A stretch of 64,000 bases of DNA from Kiritimatiellaceae bacterium (GCA_013141415.1 JABFQY010000001.1:1-64000); one strand, 5' to 3'; numbered from the stretch's first letter, positions 33,518 to 42,133 are shown. Numbers and translations are program-made. The notes: a model not told the origin generated them from the letters alone.

Positions 33518-34356
33518 AAAAACTGGCAGTCCTCGGACACCCCATCGGCCACACGCTGTCGCCCGTTATGCACAACGCCTCCATCAAGGCGCTTGGGCTG
33601 AACGGAAAATATGAATACGGCAAGCTCGACGTTCCGCCCGGCGAACTGATGGCGCGGCTGGCGCAGCTTCCTTCCGAAGGCTATGCCGGAGTCAACCTCA
33701 CCATTCCGCTCAAGGAAGCTGCCTTCAAAGGGCTTAAACATTTGGCGGACAGCGCGCGGATTCTCGGTGCGGTTAACACCGTCGAGTTCGCATCGAGCGG
33801 AATGATCGGCCACAACACCGACGGCTGCGGGTTTCTCAAAGCGCTCGAAGAAGCGTTCGGGAAAACAGTCGCAGGCGACAACGTTTTTGTCCTCGGGTGC
33901 GGCGGAGCGGGGCGCGCCGCGGCTCTCATGGCCGCGCTCAACGGTGCAAAAACCATTACACTTTGCGATGTTGATTTGTTGAGAATGCAGAATCTGATGG
34001 AAGAAATCAAAATGGCGGCCCCGCAAGTCGCCGTTTGGTTTGCGAGCGAAGCGAGTAAGATTCAGCTGTGCCGCGAAGCCGATTTGGTCATACAGGCTTC
34101 ACCGGTCGGCATGAAAAAAGAGGATCCGTCGCTCTTGCCGCCGGAAGCCTTTCGCGCCGGACAGCGCGCCTTCGATTTAATCTACATGTATCCCGAAACC
34201 GCGTTTCTCAGCACGGCCAAAGCCGCAGGCGCGCAGACGGCCAACGGTCTCGGCATGCTGTTGCATCAGGGGGCGAAGGCGTTTACTATCTGGACCGGAA
34301 TCGAACCTGATATCGGAGCAATGCGTAAAGCATTAGAAAAGGCGGTGTACTCATGA
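33514..34356 (+). CDS. aroE: Shikimate dehydrogenase
   Basis: This 280-residue enzyme reduces 3-dehydroshikimate with NADPH in aromatic amino-acid synthesis. Shikimate-binding residues are in GHPIGHTLSPVMHNASIKAL, the catalytic Lys in NLTIPLKEAA, the Asp in NTDGCGF and the NADPH-binding GCGGAGRAAA. The C-terminal NGLGMLLHQGAKAF is standard. It overlaps leuA by four bases and the prepilin peptidase gene by four bases, so it should also be under the leucine attenuator, which is an unusual pathway mix. Confidence 0.93.
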   Translation: MKKLAVLGHPIGHTLSPVMHNASIKALGLNGKYEYGKLDVPPGELMARLAQLPSEGYAGVNLTIPLKEAAFKGLKHLADSARILGAVNTVEFASSGMIGHNTDGCGFLKALEEAFGKTVAGDNVFVLGCGGAGRAAALMAALNGAKTITLCDVDLLRMQNLMEEIKMAAPQVAVWFASEASKIQLCREADLVIQASPVGMKKEDPSLLPPEAFRAGQRAFDLIYMYPETAFLSTAKAAGAQTANGLGMLLHQGAKAFTIWTGIEPDIGAMRKALEKAVYS

Positions 34357-35162
34357 CAGAATTCTGGACGATTTACTGGATGGGCGTGGTGTTCATTTTG
34401 GGCCTTTGTCTCGGCAGTTTTCTCAACGTCTGTGTCTGCCGCATCCCGCAGGAAAAATCGGTTGTCTTCCCGCCGTCCGCCTGCCCGAACTGCAAGACAC
34501 GCATCAAGTGGTACGACAATATTCCGGTTCTCAGCTGGTTTCTGCTCGGTGCCAAATGCCGCACCTGCAAACTGCCGATCTCTGTGGTTTATCCGATCAT
34601 CGAACTGCTCACCGCCTTCTTTTTTATCACGCTCTGGCTCATCTACGGCTTCAGCTGGTTCACTCCCATCTACGCGCTCGCCGTCTTCGGACTGCTGATG
34701 GGCACCTTCATCGACCTCGAACACATGATTCTTCCGGATCGTCTGACAATTGGCGGCATGATTCTTTTTCCGATCCTTAGCACACTGTTCCCTCCGTTGC
34801 AGGACGCAACGACCTGGGGGGAAGGACTCAAGGACTCATTGATCGGCCTCGCCGCCGGCTTCGGTTCGCTTTGGATGGTTCGCGAAATCGGCACGGCCGC
34901 GCTCAAGAAAGAAGCGATGGGCTTCGGCGATGTTAAACTGATGGGCGCTCTCGGCGCGCTCTTCGGCTGGGAAGCCGTCATCTACATCGTATTCGTTTCT
35001 GCCTTCATCGGCTCTATCGCGGGCATCAGCCTCATCGCGTTGCAGCGCAAAGGCATCAAGAGCGAAATTCCGTACGGCCCGTACATCGCGCTGGCGGCGT
35101 TTTCCTGGATTCTCGGCGGCTACCGCCTCTGGCATGCCTATCTCGCCTTCATGGGGCTGTAG
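34353..35162 (+). CDS. Prepilin peptidase (PilD/GspO type)
   Basis: This 269-residue membrane enzyme cleaves and N-methylates type IV prepilins or pseudopilins. It has the two Cys-x2-Cys pairs of the cytoplasmic zinc loop (CPNCKTRI and CRTCKLP), and both catalytic aspartates in GTFIDLEHMILPD and GFGDVKLMGALG, with about seven membrane segments. The conserved LGSFLNVCVCRIP start is present. It follows aroE with overlap, a gene order that also occurs elsewhere. No pilin gene is in the window, so the substrates lie outside. Confidence 0.93.
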   Translation: MTEFWTIYWMGVVFILGLCLGSFLNVCVCRIPQEKSVVFPPSACPNCKTRIKWYDNIPVLSWFLLGAKCRTCKLPISVVYPIIELLTAFFFITLWLIYGFSWFTPIYALAVFGLLMGTFIDLEHMILPDRLTIGGMILFPILSTLFPPLQDATTWGEGLKDSLIGLAAGFGSLWMVREIGTAALKKEAMGFGDVKLMGALGALFGWEAVIYIVFVSAFIGSIAGISLIALQRKGIKSEIPYGPYIALAAFSWILGGYRLWHAYLAFMGL

Positions 35163-35177
35163 GCGAAACGCTGTTTC

Positions 35178-35215
35178 CCAGCCTCAGTGTTCCTCTGTGT
35201 TCTCTGTGGTGAAAA
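35178..35215. repeat. Short degenerate repeat of the ctctgtgttc type
   Basis: A tandem-like stretch with cagtgttc, ctctgtgttc and tctgtggtg lies between the convergent prepilin peptidase and amidohydrolase genes. It belongs to the degenerate short-period repeats seen elsewhere in this window. Confidence 0.5.
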
Positions 35216-36781
35216 TCAGTCCAGAAACTGTCCGCTTCGCTTGCCGGTCAGCGAACCGTTTTCGATCGTCAGCGTTCCGTTAACGACCAGCGTCTCGACC
35301 CCTTCGGAAAGCTGGTGCGGTTTGGCGTAAGTCGTATTCTCTTTAATTTTCGCCGGATCAAAAACCACGACGTCAGCGAAGTTGCCTTTTTTCAAAACGC
35401 CGCGACCGTTCAGCCGGAAATGTTCCGCCGCCAGCGACGTCATCTTACGAATCATTTCGGGAAGCGGAACCGTTTGTCCGTCGAGCGAAGCGCGCAGGAG
35501 TTTGGTGAAACTGCCGTAAGCCCGTGGATGCGGATGATCCTTGCTCAGAATTCCGTCCGGCGCGCGCAATGACGCATCGCAGCCGATCATCACCCACGGC
35601 TGCGCCAGAATCTTCCACATATTCTCTTCGCACATGCCGAAGAAAATTCCGCCGGTGCGCAGTTCATCCTTCTCGATAATATGCAGCAGCGCGTCGACCG
35701 GCTCCATGCCGAGCAGTTTGGCGGCTTCATCCACCTTCATTCCCTTCAGCGCGTGAAGCGCCGGATTTTCTACTGAGCCGATCATCACCGTGTTGAAACC
35801 GAACTCGCCGCGTCCTTCGAGAATTTCGGCGCGGATTTTTTTGCGCGTGGCGGAATCCGCCAGCCGCGCCAGCACGGCGGCTTTACCGTCGTAGAGCGCC
35901 CAGTCGGGCAGAATAATATCGAGATCGGTGCTGGCCGCAGTGTACGGATACCGATCAGCGGCGACCTGAATCCCTTCGGCACGGGCCGCTTCAATTTTAG
36001 CCAACGCGGCGTCAAGCTTATGCCAGTTGGCTTGCCCGGAAGTTTTCAAATGGGAAATCTGAATCCGCGCGCCGGAGTTCCGGCCGATCATCAGCGCTTC
36101 ATCAATCGCTTCGATCAACTGCTTGCCTTCGCTGCGCATGTGCGAGGTGTAGATTTTATTGCGCCCGGCGCAGACCTTTGCCAGCGCGATGATTTCGTCA
36201 GACGGTACGGCGGAAGCGGGCGGATAAATCAGTCCGGTACTCAGACCGCATCCGCCTTCGTCGAGTGCCTGTTCCAGCGCTTTGCACATCGCCTTCAGTT
36301 CATCGGGCGTCGCGCCGCGCGGCTCATAGCCGCTGACGCCGCGATGCAGGGTGTTATGGCCGATCAGCAGCGCTTCGTTCACGGCGGGCTTCGCCTGATC
36401 GAAAAGTTTCCGGTACTCGGAAACTGTGCTCCACGTTCCGGGGAACGGCTTATCCTGCCAGTCGGACGGCAGTTTCGCGTCGCCGAGGCGCGGCGCGGCT
36501 GACGCGCCGCAGTTGCCGCACACTTCGGTGGTGACGCCCTGAAACACCTTGCTCGACGCGCGCGGATCAATCAGCAGATAGGCGTCCGAGTGGGAATGAA
36601 CATCAATAAATCCGGGGCAGACGATCTTGCCGGTCGCGTCGATGGTTTGCTTCGCTTCGGCTTTCGACAGATCGCCGACCGCCGCAATCCGCTCACCGGA
36701 AATTCCGATATCGGCACGAATTTCTTCCGCACCGGTTCCATCCAGTACGCTTCCATTCTTAATCAGCAGGTCGAAGTTCAT
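35216..36781 (-). CDS. N-acyl-D-amino-acid deacylase (amidohydrolase)
   Basis: This 521-residue protein belongs to the D-aminoacylase group of the amidohydrolase superfamily, zinc enzymes that release D-amino acids from N-acyl derivatives. The metal-binding His-x-His is in GFIDVHSHSD near 57-66, the conserved CGNCGAS is near 88-94, and the YTSHMRSEG and LKTSGQANW stretches supply other ligands. Zn-binding Cys and His are complete. The gene is followed upstream on the same strand by a toxin-antitoxin pair and then an MFS gene whose 3' end contains a copy of this gene's first 12 codons. Confidence 0.9.
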   Translation of the reverse strand: MNFDLLIKNGSVLDGTGAEEIRADIGISGERIAAVGDLSKAEAKQTIDATGKIVCPGFIDVHSHSDAYLLIDPRASSKVFQGVTTEVCGNCGASAAPRLGDAKLPSDWQDKPFPGTWSTVSEYRKLFDQAKPAVNEALLIGHNTLHRGVSGYEPRGATPDELKAMCKALEQALDEGGCGLSTGLIYPPASAVPSDEIIALAKVCAGRNKIYTSHMRSEGKQLIEAIDEALMIGRNSGARIQISHLKTSGQANWHKLDAALAKIEAARAEGIQVAADRYPYTAASTDLDIILPDWALYDGKAAVLARLADSATRKKIRAEILEGRGEFGFNTVMIGSVENPALHALKGMKVDEAAKLLGMEPVDALLHIIEKDELRTGGIFFGMCEENMWKILAQPWVMIGCDASLRAPDGILSKDHPHPRAYGSFTKLLRASLDGQTVPLPEMIRKMTSLAAEHFRLNGRGVLKKGNFADVVVFDPAKIKENTTYAKPHQLSEGVETLVVNGTLTIENGSLTGKRSGQFLD

Positions 36782-36813
36782 TTAGAAAGTTTTTGCGGGA
36801 TGATATCCGGCGG

Positions 36814-37101
36814 TTATCTGTTCCGCCAATAATCAGGTTTCCGGTGCAGATTCATTACCGAGGTAATGATCAAAACCTGATCCAGAACCGTGTAGATTAA
36901 TGCGTAAGGAAACTGTTTAACGAGGCAGCGATGGAACGTGTCGTCCAGCGGTGTCCATCCGGCGGGAAACTCGATGATTTGCTCGATAGTTGCGTACACC
37001 TGCTCTGCAAAGGCTAAGCCGAGACCGGTTTGCTGGAGCTCGTAATATTCAATGCTGGCGATGAGTTCTTCCCGGGCGGCCTGAGCGAACTCGAATCTCA
37101 T
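36814..37101 (-). CDS. RelE/ParE-family toxin
   Basis: This 95-residue protein has the RelE/ParE fold pattern: FAQAAREELIASIEYYELQQ, FAEQVYATIEQIIEFPAGW and the C-terminal strand CLVKQFPYALIYTVLD with LIITSVMNLHRKPDYWRNR. Such toxins act on gyrase or as ribosome-dependent mRNA nucleases. It overlaps the antitoxin gene by four bases, in the usual order antitoxin first. Confidence 0.88.
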   Translation of the reverse strand: MRFEFAQAAREELIASIEYYELQQTGLGLAFAEQVYATIEQIIEFPAGWTPLDDTFHRCLVKQFPYALIYTVLDQVLIITSVMNLHRKPDYWRNR

Positions 37102-37331
37102 TTCTGGAATCTCTCTTTGATTTCCTGAAATACGGATTCCCCGGAACTGGTTTTTGTCTTGCCGGAACGAATGGCAGCCAACCGTTTATGCGATTCGTTC
37201 AGCCAGGCTTTTTCAATGTCTGCTGGGGCGGGGATGGTTATAACGTGTAGCAGTTTATCCAGCAGGGAAAGCCGCTCGTCAGTCGGGAGGTCGAGTACCT
37301 CATTATAGATTTTTTCAGCCAATGCCGTCAT
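37098..37331 (-). CDS. Addiction-module antitoxin
   Basis: This 77-residue protein matches the addiction-module component family paired with RelE/ParE toxins: EKIYNEVLDLPTDERLSLLD and IEKAWLNESHKRLAAIRSGK. It is expected to neutralise the toxin and repress its own promoter. The start lies 80 bases from the MFS gene. The pair was inserted between the amidohydrolase gene and a fragment of its 5' end. Confidence 0.85.
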   Translation of the reverse strand: MTALAEKIYNEVLDLPTDERLSLLDKLLHVITIPAPADIEKAWLNESHKRLAAIRSGKTKTSSGESVFQEIKERFQK

Positions 37332-37408
37332 TTTTCACCTCACGCCGGTAAGCTAACCGGTATCGCCGGATTTTTCAATTTTCTTTTCTGAATGCCATCC
37401 ATGCCCGC

Positions 37409-37450
37409 TCAGTCCAGCACGGTTCCGTTCTTAATCAGCAGGTCGAATTT
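37409..37450 (-). pseudogene. Duplicated 5' fragment of the amidohydrolase gene
   Basis: The last 12 codons of the MFS gene (FDLLIKNGTVLD) repeat the N-terminus of the amidohydrolase (FDLLIKNGSVLDG). The DNA is almost identical over about 40 bases. The ATG position reads ACG here, so the fragment is not translated from its own start but is read as a tail of the MFS protein. It suggests that a second copy of the amidohydrolase gene once followed the MFS gene, or that a partial duplication accompanied insertion of the toxin-antitoxin pair. Confidence 0.75.
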
Positions 37451-38635
37451 CGTGGGAGAGACAGACGTTCCGCGCCAGGCGAACCAGAGGGTGCCGAGTA
37501 CGCCGAAACCGAAGGCTACCATTAAGTTGAGTTCCGGCGAGACGCGCCAGAGCAGGGCGCCGCCGAAGGCGGCGAAGGCGACGATGACGTCGCGCACCAG
37601 ATAGTAGAGTCCGAACATGGCGGCTTTGCGGCCTTCCGGCGCGAGATCCATGATGAGCGCTTTGCGGGTCGGTTCGCCGAATTCCTTGAGTCCGCGCAGT
37701 ATGAATACCGCCACCAGCGGCCAGAGTGAGGTCGCGTGCATCAGCGCCAGCGGGAAGCAGGTGAAGAAGGCGAAGGTGATCAGGACGAATGGTTTTTTGC
37801 CGAAGCGGTCGGCCATGTAAGCGACGGGAACATACACCAGCACGGCGGTGATGTTTTCGACGGCGGAGAGCCAGCCGAAGGTGAGTTCAGAGACCGGATG
37901 CAGAATGGTGCGCGTGACCCAGATGACGACGAAGGCGTCGGGAATCCGTTCGCAGAAGCGGATGAGAATATCCGACAGAAGCAGGTTGCGCAGACCGATC
38001 GGCATTTCTTTCCACAGCTTCAACGGATTGGCTTCGGCTTCTTTGGCGTCTTGCGAGTCGTCGGTGATCATTGTCTGCTGAAGTACGGAAGCGACGAGTG
38101 CGAGCGCCAGCGCCGCGATGAAAGCGGCGCGCACGCCGTGTTCGACGCCCCAGACGGCGATGCACGCGCCGCCGACAACCGGCCCCAGCATTTTCGGAAC
38201 GCGCCGTACCAGCGCCAGCACCGACACGCCCATCGTGCGCCGGTGTTTCGGTACGATCTTGGCCAGCAGATCCATGGTGGCTGGCAGTGAAATCGCCGAC
38301 CATGAAATGAAGAACGCCGCGCCGAGCAGTACCGCCCACCATGCGTGGATGAAAATGACGCACAGGTAGCCGATCATCGAGAGCGCGTTGAAGAAAAGCA
38401 GTGCACGCTTGGTGCCGAGCCGGTCGCTCAGGTAGCCGCCGGGAAAAGAGTAGAGCGCAGAAAGCAGATCGTCCATGCCTGCCAGCAGTCCGATAGCCAG
38501 CACGGCGGTCGAAGCCTGCGCCAGTTGCTGGAGATAGAGCGGCAGAAAGCGCTCGGCCATGTGTTCGCCCATGCCGACGAGAATGATCATACCGAGCAGG
38601 CCGGTCATACTGCGCTTGTCTGAGGAAGCTTTCAT
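37409..38635 (-). CDS. MFS transporter
   Basis: This 408-residue protein is a 12-helix major facilitator superfamily carrier. The loop 2-3 motif is seen in GGYLSDRLGTKRALLFFNAL near 76-95, and the second half has YMADRFGKKPFVLITF. It faces the amidohydrolase gene on the same strand, so it may import a peptide or N-acyl amino acid substrate, but the substrate is not known. Its last 12 residues derive from a duplicated amidohydrolase start, so the original C-terminus probably ended shortly before this. Confidence 0.85.
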   Translation of the reverse strand: MKASSDKRSMTGLLGMIILVGMGEHMAERFLPLYLQQLAQASTAVLAIGLLAGMDDLLSALYSFPGGYLSDRLGTKRALLFFNALSMIGYLCVIFIHAWWAVLLGAAFFISWSAISLPATMDLLAKIVPKHRRTMGVSVLALVRRVPKMLGPVVGGACIAVWGVEHGVRAAFIAALALALVASVLQQTMITDDSQDAKEAEANPLKLWKEMPIGLRNLLLSDILIRFCERIPDAFVVIWVTRTILHPVSELTFGWLSAVENITAVLVYVPVAYMADRFGKKPFVLITFAFFTCFPLALMHATSLWPLVAVFILRGLKEFGEPTRKALIMDLAPEGRKAAMFGLYYLVRDVIVAFAAFGGALLWRVSPELNLMVAFGFGVLGTLWFAWRGTSVSPTKFDLLIKNGTVLD

Positions 38636-38720
38636 TTGCGCTGAGTGTGAAAACGTGGTTCAGGCCTGTCAACTCTCCTCTTTGGAGGGGCGCGCTCCGT
38701 GACTATAGGGATGTCGGTAC

Positions 38721-38807
38721 AGCCGGAACTCAGGCGAAGCCGTGGATCCGGCTGCTTCGCGCTGACAGAAGCCGGTTCTACGGGCAAATATGCCCTAAGT
38801 TCCGGCT
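38721..38807. repeat. Structured palindromic element (REP/BIME-like)
   Basis: The outer inverted repeat agccggaact (38721-38730) and agttccggct (38798-38807) encloses two smaller hairpins, gcgaagc/gcttcgc and gggca/tgccc. It lies in the divergent 264-base gap between the MFS and AddA-like genes. It looks like a structured RNA or repetitive extragenic palindrome. Confidence 0.6.
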
Positions 38808-38830
38808 TTACCTTGGGGCGGTGTGGCAGC

Positions 38831-38876
38831 CGTCCTTCCACCCAACAATCCATCAATCCAACATTCCAATCTTCCG
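38831..38876. repeat. Degenerate 7-8 bp repeat array
   Basis: The units ccttcca, caacaat, catcaat, caacatt and caatctt lie just upstream of the AddA-like gene. Confidence 0.65.
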
Positions 38877-38899
38877 TTTTTCTCCCCATAATCCGCTGC

Positions 38900-41800
38900 A
38901 TGAACATGATTTTCAACGCATCGGCGGGAACGGGCAAGACCTGGCAGGTCACCGAACTCTATACCGCGCTGGTGCTGGGAAAAGATCATGAACACCTGCC
39001 TGCCGGACGGCAGGCGATCGATCCGCGCCGGATTCTTCTGATGACCTTCACCGACAACGCCGCCGCCGAACTGCGCTGTCGCGTCGCGGAAAAAATGCTC
39101 GCCGCCGAAAAGAGCGGCGATGATGAGCAGGCCGACCGTGCACGGCGGGTTTTGCGTTCACTGCCTGCCGCCGGCATTTCTACTATCCATGCCTTTTGTG
39201 CCGGGCTGCTTCGCGAGCATGCGCTGGAACTCGGGCTCTCCCCGGCTTTCCAGACCTTGGAAGACGAAGAACGCGACGCGTTGCTCGACGAGGTGTTGAA
39301 GGCGGAAATTTTTCAAAACCTGGAGGGCGACGCGGACTTCCGCGAATTCTGTTCCGGTGTTTCGATTCTTGGTTCGCTGGATAATCAGTACAGTCTGATC
39401 AACACCATCCGCTCGCTGCTCGAAAAATCCGCCAGCCGCGGACTCAATCTGAATAACGCCGAAGCGATGCTTCCGCCGCCGGAACGCACGGTTGGTGAAA
39501 AAGATTTCCGCAAACTCTATGAACAGCTTCGCTCGATTGAAGCGGATCGCGGCCTGCCAGCTAAAGCCACAACCGCGCTCCAATGTCTGGAAGAAATCTG
39601 TAGGCCGGGTGACCTCACCCGGCGAATTCCTTTGATCGAATCGCTGACCAAATTTACCGGTAAGGGGATGAAAGAAATTTCCGATGAACTGGCGGAACTG
39701 AAAGAACGGTTTCTGACGGGATATTTTTACGAACAGAATATTAGTCAGTTCCGCGCCTTTGCACGGTGCTTGTCGGCCTGTTCGTGCGGCTTTACCGAAG
39801 CGAAGCGGTCGCGCGATGCGGTGGATTTCGGCGATCAGCTTTTGCTGGCGCGCGATCTGCTCCGGAGGGGACAGCTCAAGAATCTGTTTGACTGGATTAT
39901 CGTAGATGAAGTGCAGGACACCTCGCGGGTGCAGTGCGATGTCATAGAAGCGCTTTGGGGTAAAGAGGCGCATCTGGTGATCTGCGGCGACCGTAAACAG
40001 TCGATTTATGCCTGGCGCAGTGCCGATCCCGATGTCATGCCGATGCTGGGAAAAAAAATGGCTACGCACGGCGGATTTAAACCGGTTCCGCTAAAGAAGA
40101 GCAGGCGAAGCAAAGACCGTGTGATTGATGCGGTCAATAAACTTTTCGGGTCGCTCTACGATTCTTATGACGCACTGGAGCCCTGTGAAGAGATTGGCGC
40201 TGTGACAGACGGAGAAGGGCCTTGCGTTGAATTTTTGATGCAGGACGGCGACGAAAGCACAACCGATGACGAAATGACGGCGGTCGCGAGCCGTATCCGT
40301 CTGCTGGTGGATGGCGGCGCGGAATGGCGTCCAAGGTTTGGATACAACGGTAAAACTTTTTCCAAAGGCGAACCGTTCAATTACGGCGATATCCTGATTT
40401 TGCTGAAACGCTCGACGCATCAGTCGGTGCTGGAGGAAGCGCTGCGCGATGCTGGGATTCCATATACCAGCGGCGGCAAAGGCCGCGCTCTCTTTGAACA
40501 GCAGGAAGTTCGTGATCTGCTTTTGTTTCTGCAAGTGCTTTGCGAGCCGACGAACGATCTGGCGCTGATTGGATTTTTGCGTTCACCGTTCGCCAGTGTG
40601 CCGGACGATGAAATCGTTAAACTCGGCTGGGACGGTGAAACGTTCAGCCACGAAATCCTTCGCAAACAGTTTTTTGCGACAGCCCCAGTTGTAGGACAAG
40701 GTTGCCGTTCCTTGCAGTCACTGCCTCGCAATAACGAGGCCTCTCTCTCTTCGTTCGAGTCTCTGTATTCAGAGAGCTTGTGTTCTTCGTGCGGACAGGA
40801 CGACACACGCTCCCGGATACGGGAAGCGCGTCCTACAAGCTTCAGTGATACGACATCAGCGGCGGCAGAACGGCTCTTGCGCTACCGCGCCCAGACCGGC
40901 GGGAAACTGGCGGCGCAGCTGGTGCGCGAAATCGTCCGCGAAACAGCGTTCGATGCACAGCTAGCCGGACTGCCGGGCGGTGAACAGCGGCTGGCGAATT
41001 TTAAAAAGGCGCTCGACTGGATTCGCGCCGCCGAACGCGGCGGGCAGGTTCTTCTGCCGGATGTGGTGCGGCGGTTTGAAAAATATATTCAGACGCCGCC
41101 GCGCAGCGGAGCGGCGGAAGCGCTGCTGCCCGATCCAGAACAGAACTCGGTGACGCTGATGACGGTACACAGCGCGAAAGGGCTGACGAAACGGGTCTGT
41201 TTTGTGCCGGATATCAGCTTTGGCGAAAATACCGAGCCGGGCTTCGCGATGTTTTCTCCGGAAGGTCAGCTGGAGATGAAAATTTCCGGCCTTGCCGGAG
41301 ACGAAGTGAAATCGCCGGGCTGGGACGCGGCGCGCGAGGCCGATAAAGAGGTGCGCGATGTCGAACTGACGAATGTGTTTTATGTGGCGATGACCCGCGC
41401 CCGCGACCTCGTTGTTCTTTCCGGCGCCGGAACAAAAGATCCGAAAGGCTGGCGGAAGTTGGCAGAGGGTTTTTTGAGCGGCGCGTCTGCGAACATACTG
41501 CGCCGTTTGGCATTTTTAGATATCCCAGTGATAGCCGCGCCGCCTTCAGGAGTCAGGAATCAGGAGTCAGGAGCCGTTTGTGTTTCGCTCAGGATTCCAG
41601 TGGGAATTGAGCGAAAGACGGTAACTTCACTTTGTGAGAGAAATTCATCAATCGCCAATCGCCAATCATCAATCATCAATCCCGCCGTATACGGCTCTCT
41701 CGGTCATGCGGTATTGGAAGACCTGACGAAAAATAACTGGGCCGGAAATATTCCGGAACTGGTAGCGCTGTTCAGCGCGGAGTTCGGCGAAGTGGAAATG

Positions 41801-42133
41801 GATTTGCTGATTCCGCAACTTGAAGCGGCGCGCGAGATTTTACGAACGGAAACAGCCGGCGCAACCGCTCTGTTTGCAGAGCATCCGTTTGTGCTGAAGC
41901 GCGGCGATGTGATTCTGGACGGAACAATCGATCTGCTCGCGAAGTTTTCCAATCAGTTCAAAATTTTCGATTACAAGTTTACCGATGACTCGCCGGAATC
42001 GGCCTTGGAGATTTATGCTCCGCAACTGGCCGCCTACAAAGAAGCGGTTCAAAAACTCTATTCCGGCGCGACGGTTTCAGCGGCGCTGGTGCTGATTGGC
42101 GAGTCGGTTAAGCTTGCGCCATTCTCAACGTAG
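38900..42133 (+). CDS. AddA-like UvrD-family helicase/exonuclease
   Basis: This protein of about 1077 residues combines a superfamily 1 helicase with a C-terminal PD-(D/E)XK nuclease, as in AddA of the AddAB double-strand-break repair complex. The Walker A ASAGTGKT is at 7-14, then ILLMTFTDNAAAELRCRV, the DEAD-like WIIVDEVQDTSRVQ and GDRKQSIYAWRSADP, and LMTVHSAKGLTKRVCF. The nuclease end has LDGTIDLLAKF and FDYKFTDD followed by YAPQLAAYKEAV. Three insertions expand it: a LPAGRQ palindrome near 33-39, a 50-codon insert near 597-646, and a composite insert near 882-928 between helicase and nuclease. I chose the ATG at 38900. No AddB gene is in the window. Confidence 0.85.
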   Translation: MNMIFNASAGTGKTWQVTELYTALVLGKDHEHLPAGRQAIDPRRILLMTFTDNAAAELRCRVAEKMLAAEKSGDDEQADRARRVLRSLPAAGISTIHAFCAGLLREHALELGLSPAFQTLEDEERDALLDEVLKAEIFQNLEGDADFREFCSGVSILGSLDNQYSLINTIRSLLEKSASRGLNLNNAEAMLPPPERTVGEKDFRKLYEQLRSIEADRGLPAKATTALQCLEEICRPGDLTRRIPLIESLTKFTGKGMKEISDELAELKERFLTGYFYEQNISQFRAFARCLSACSCGFTEAKRSRDAVDFGDQLLLARDLLRRGQLKNLFDWIIVDEVQDTSRVQCDVIEALWGKEAHLVICGDRKQSIYAWRSADPDVMPMLGKKMATHGGFKPVPLKKSRRSKDRVIDAVNKLFGSLYDSYDALEPCEEIGAVTDGEGPCVEFLMQDGDESTTDDEMTAVASRIRLLVDGGAEWRPRFGYNGKTFSKGEPFNYGDILILLKRSTHQSVLEEALRDAGIPYTSGGKGRALFEQQEVRDLLLFLQVLCEPTNDLALIGFLRSPFASVPDDEIVKLGWDGETFSHEILRKQFFATAPVVGQGCRSLQSLPRNNEASLSSFESLYSESLCSSCGQDDTRSRIREARPTSFSDTTSAAAERLLRYRAQTGGKLAAQLVREIVRETAFDAQLAGLPGGEQRLANFKKALDWIRAAERGGQVLLPDVVRRFEKYIQTPPRSGAAEALLPDPEQNSVTLMTVHSAKGLTKRVCFVPDISFGENTEPGFAMFSPEGQLEMKISGLAGDEVKSPGWDAAREADKEVRDVELTNVFYVAMTRARDLVVLSGAGTKDPKGWRKLAEGFLSGASANILRRLAFLDIPVIAAPPSGVRNQESGAVCVSLRIPVGIERKTVTSLCERNSSIANRQSSIINPAVYGSLGHAVLEDLTKNNWAGNIPELVALFSAEFGEVEMDLLIPQLEAAREILRTETAGATALFAEHPFVLKRGDVILDGTIDLLAKFSNQFKIFDYKFTDDSPESALEIYAPQLAAYKEAVQKLYSGATVSAALVLIGESVKLAPFST
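38998..39015. repeat. REP-like palindrome in AddA-like gene
   Basis: The arms gcctgccg and cggcaggc surround a GA loop. It is in frame and encodes LPAGRQ, a peptide signature of such palindromes within coding regions. Confidence 0.7.
40689..40838. repeat. 150-bp palindromic insertion inside AddA-like gene
   Basis: The segment is bounded by 9-bp perfect inverted repeats, ttgtaggac (40689-40697) and gtcctacaa (40830-40838), and holds internal hairpins such as gcctcg/cgaggc and ctctg/cagag. Its length of 150 keeps the frame and adds 50 low-complexity residues to the protein. Confidence 0.7.
41545..41682. repeat. Composite in-frame insertion: two 7-bp arrays around a palindrome
   Basis: The left array repeats ggagtca, ggaatca, ggagtca. 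A palindrome with arms tttcgctca and tgagcgaaa lies at about 41581-41614. The right array repeats atcgcca twice and atcatca twice. The block lies in the linker between the helicase and nuclease domains of the AddA-like protein. Confidence 0.72.
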
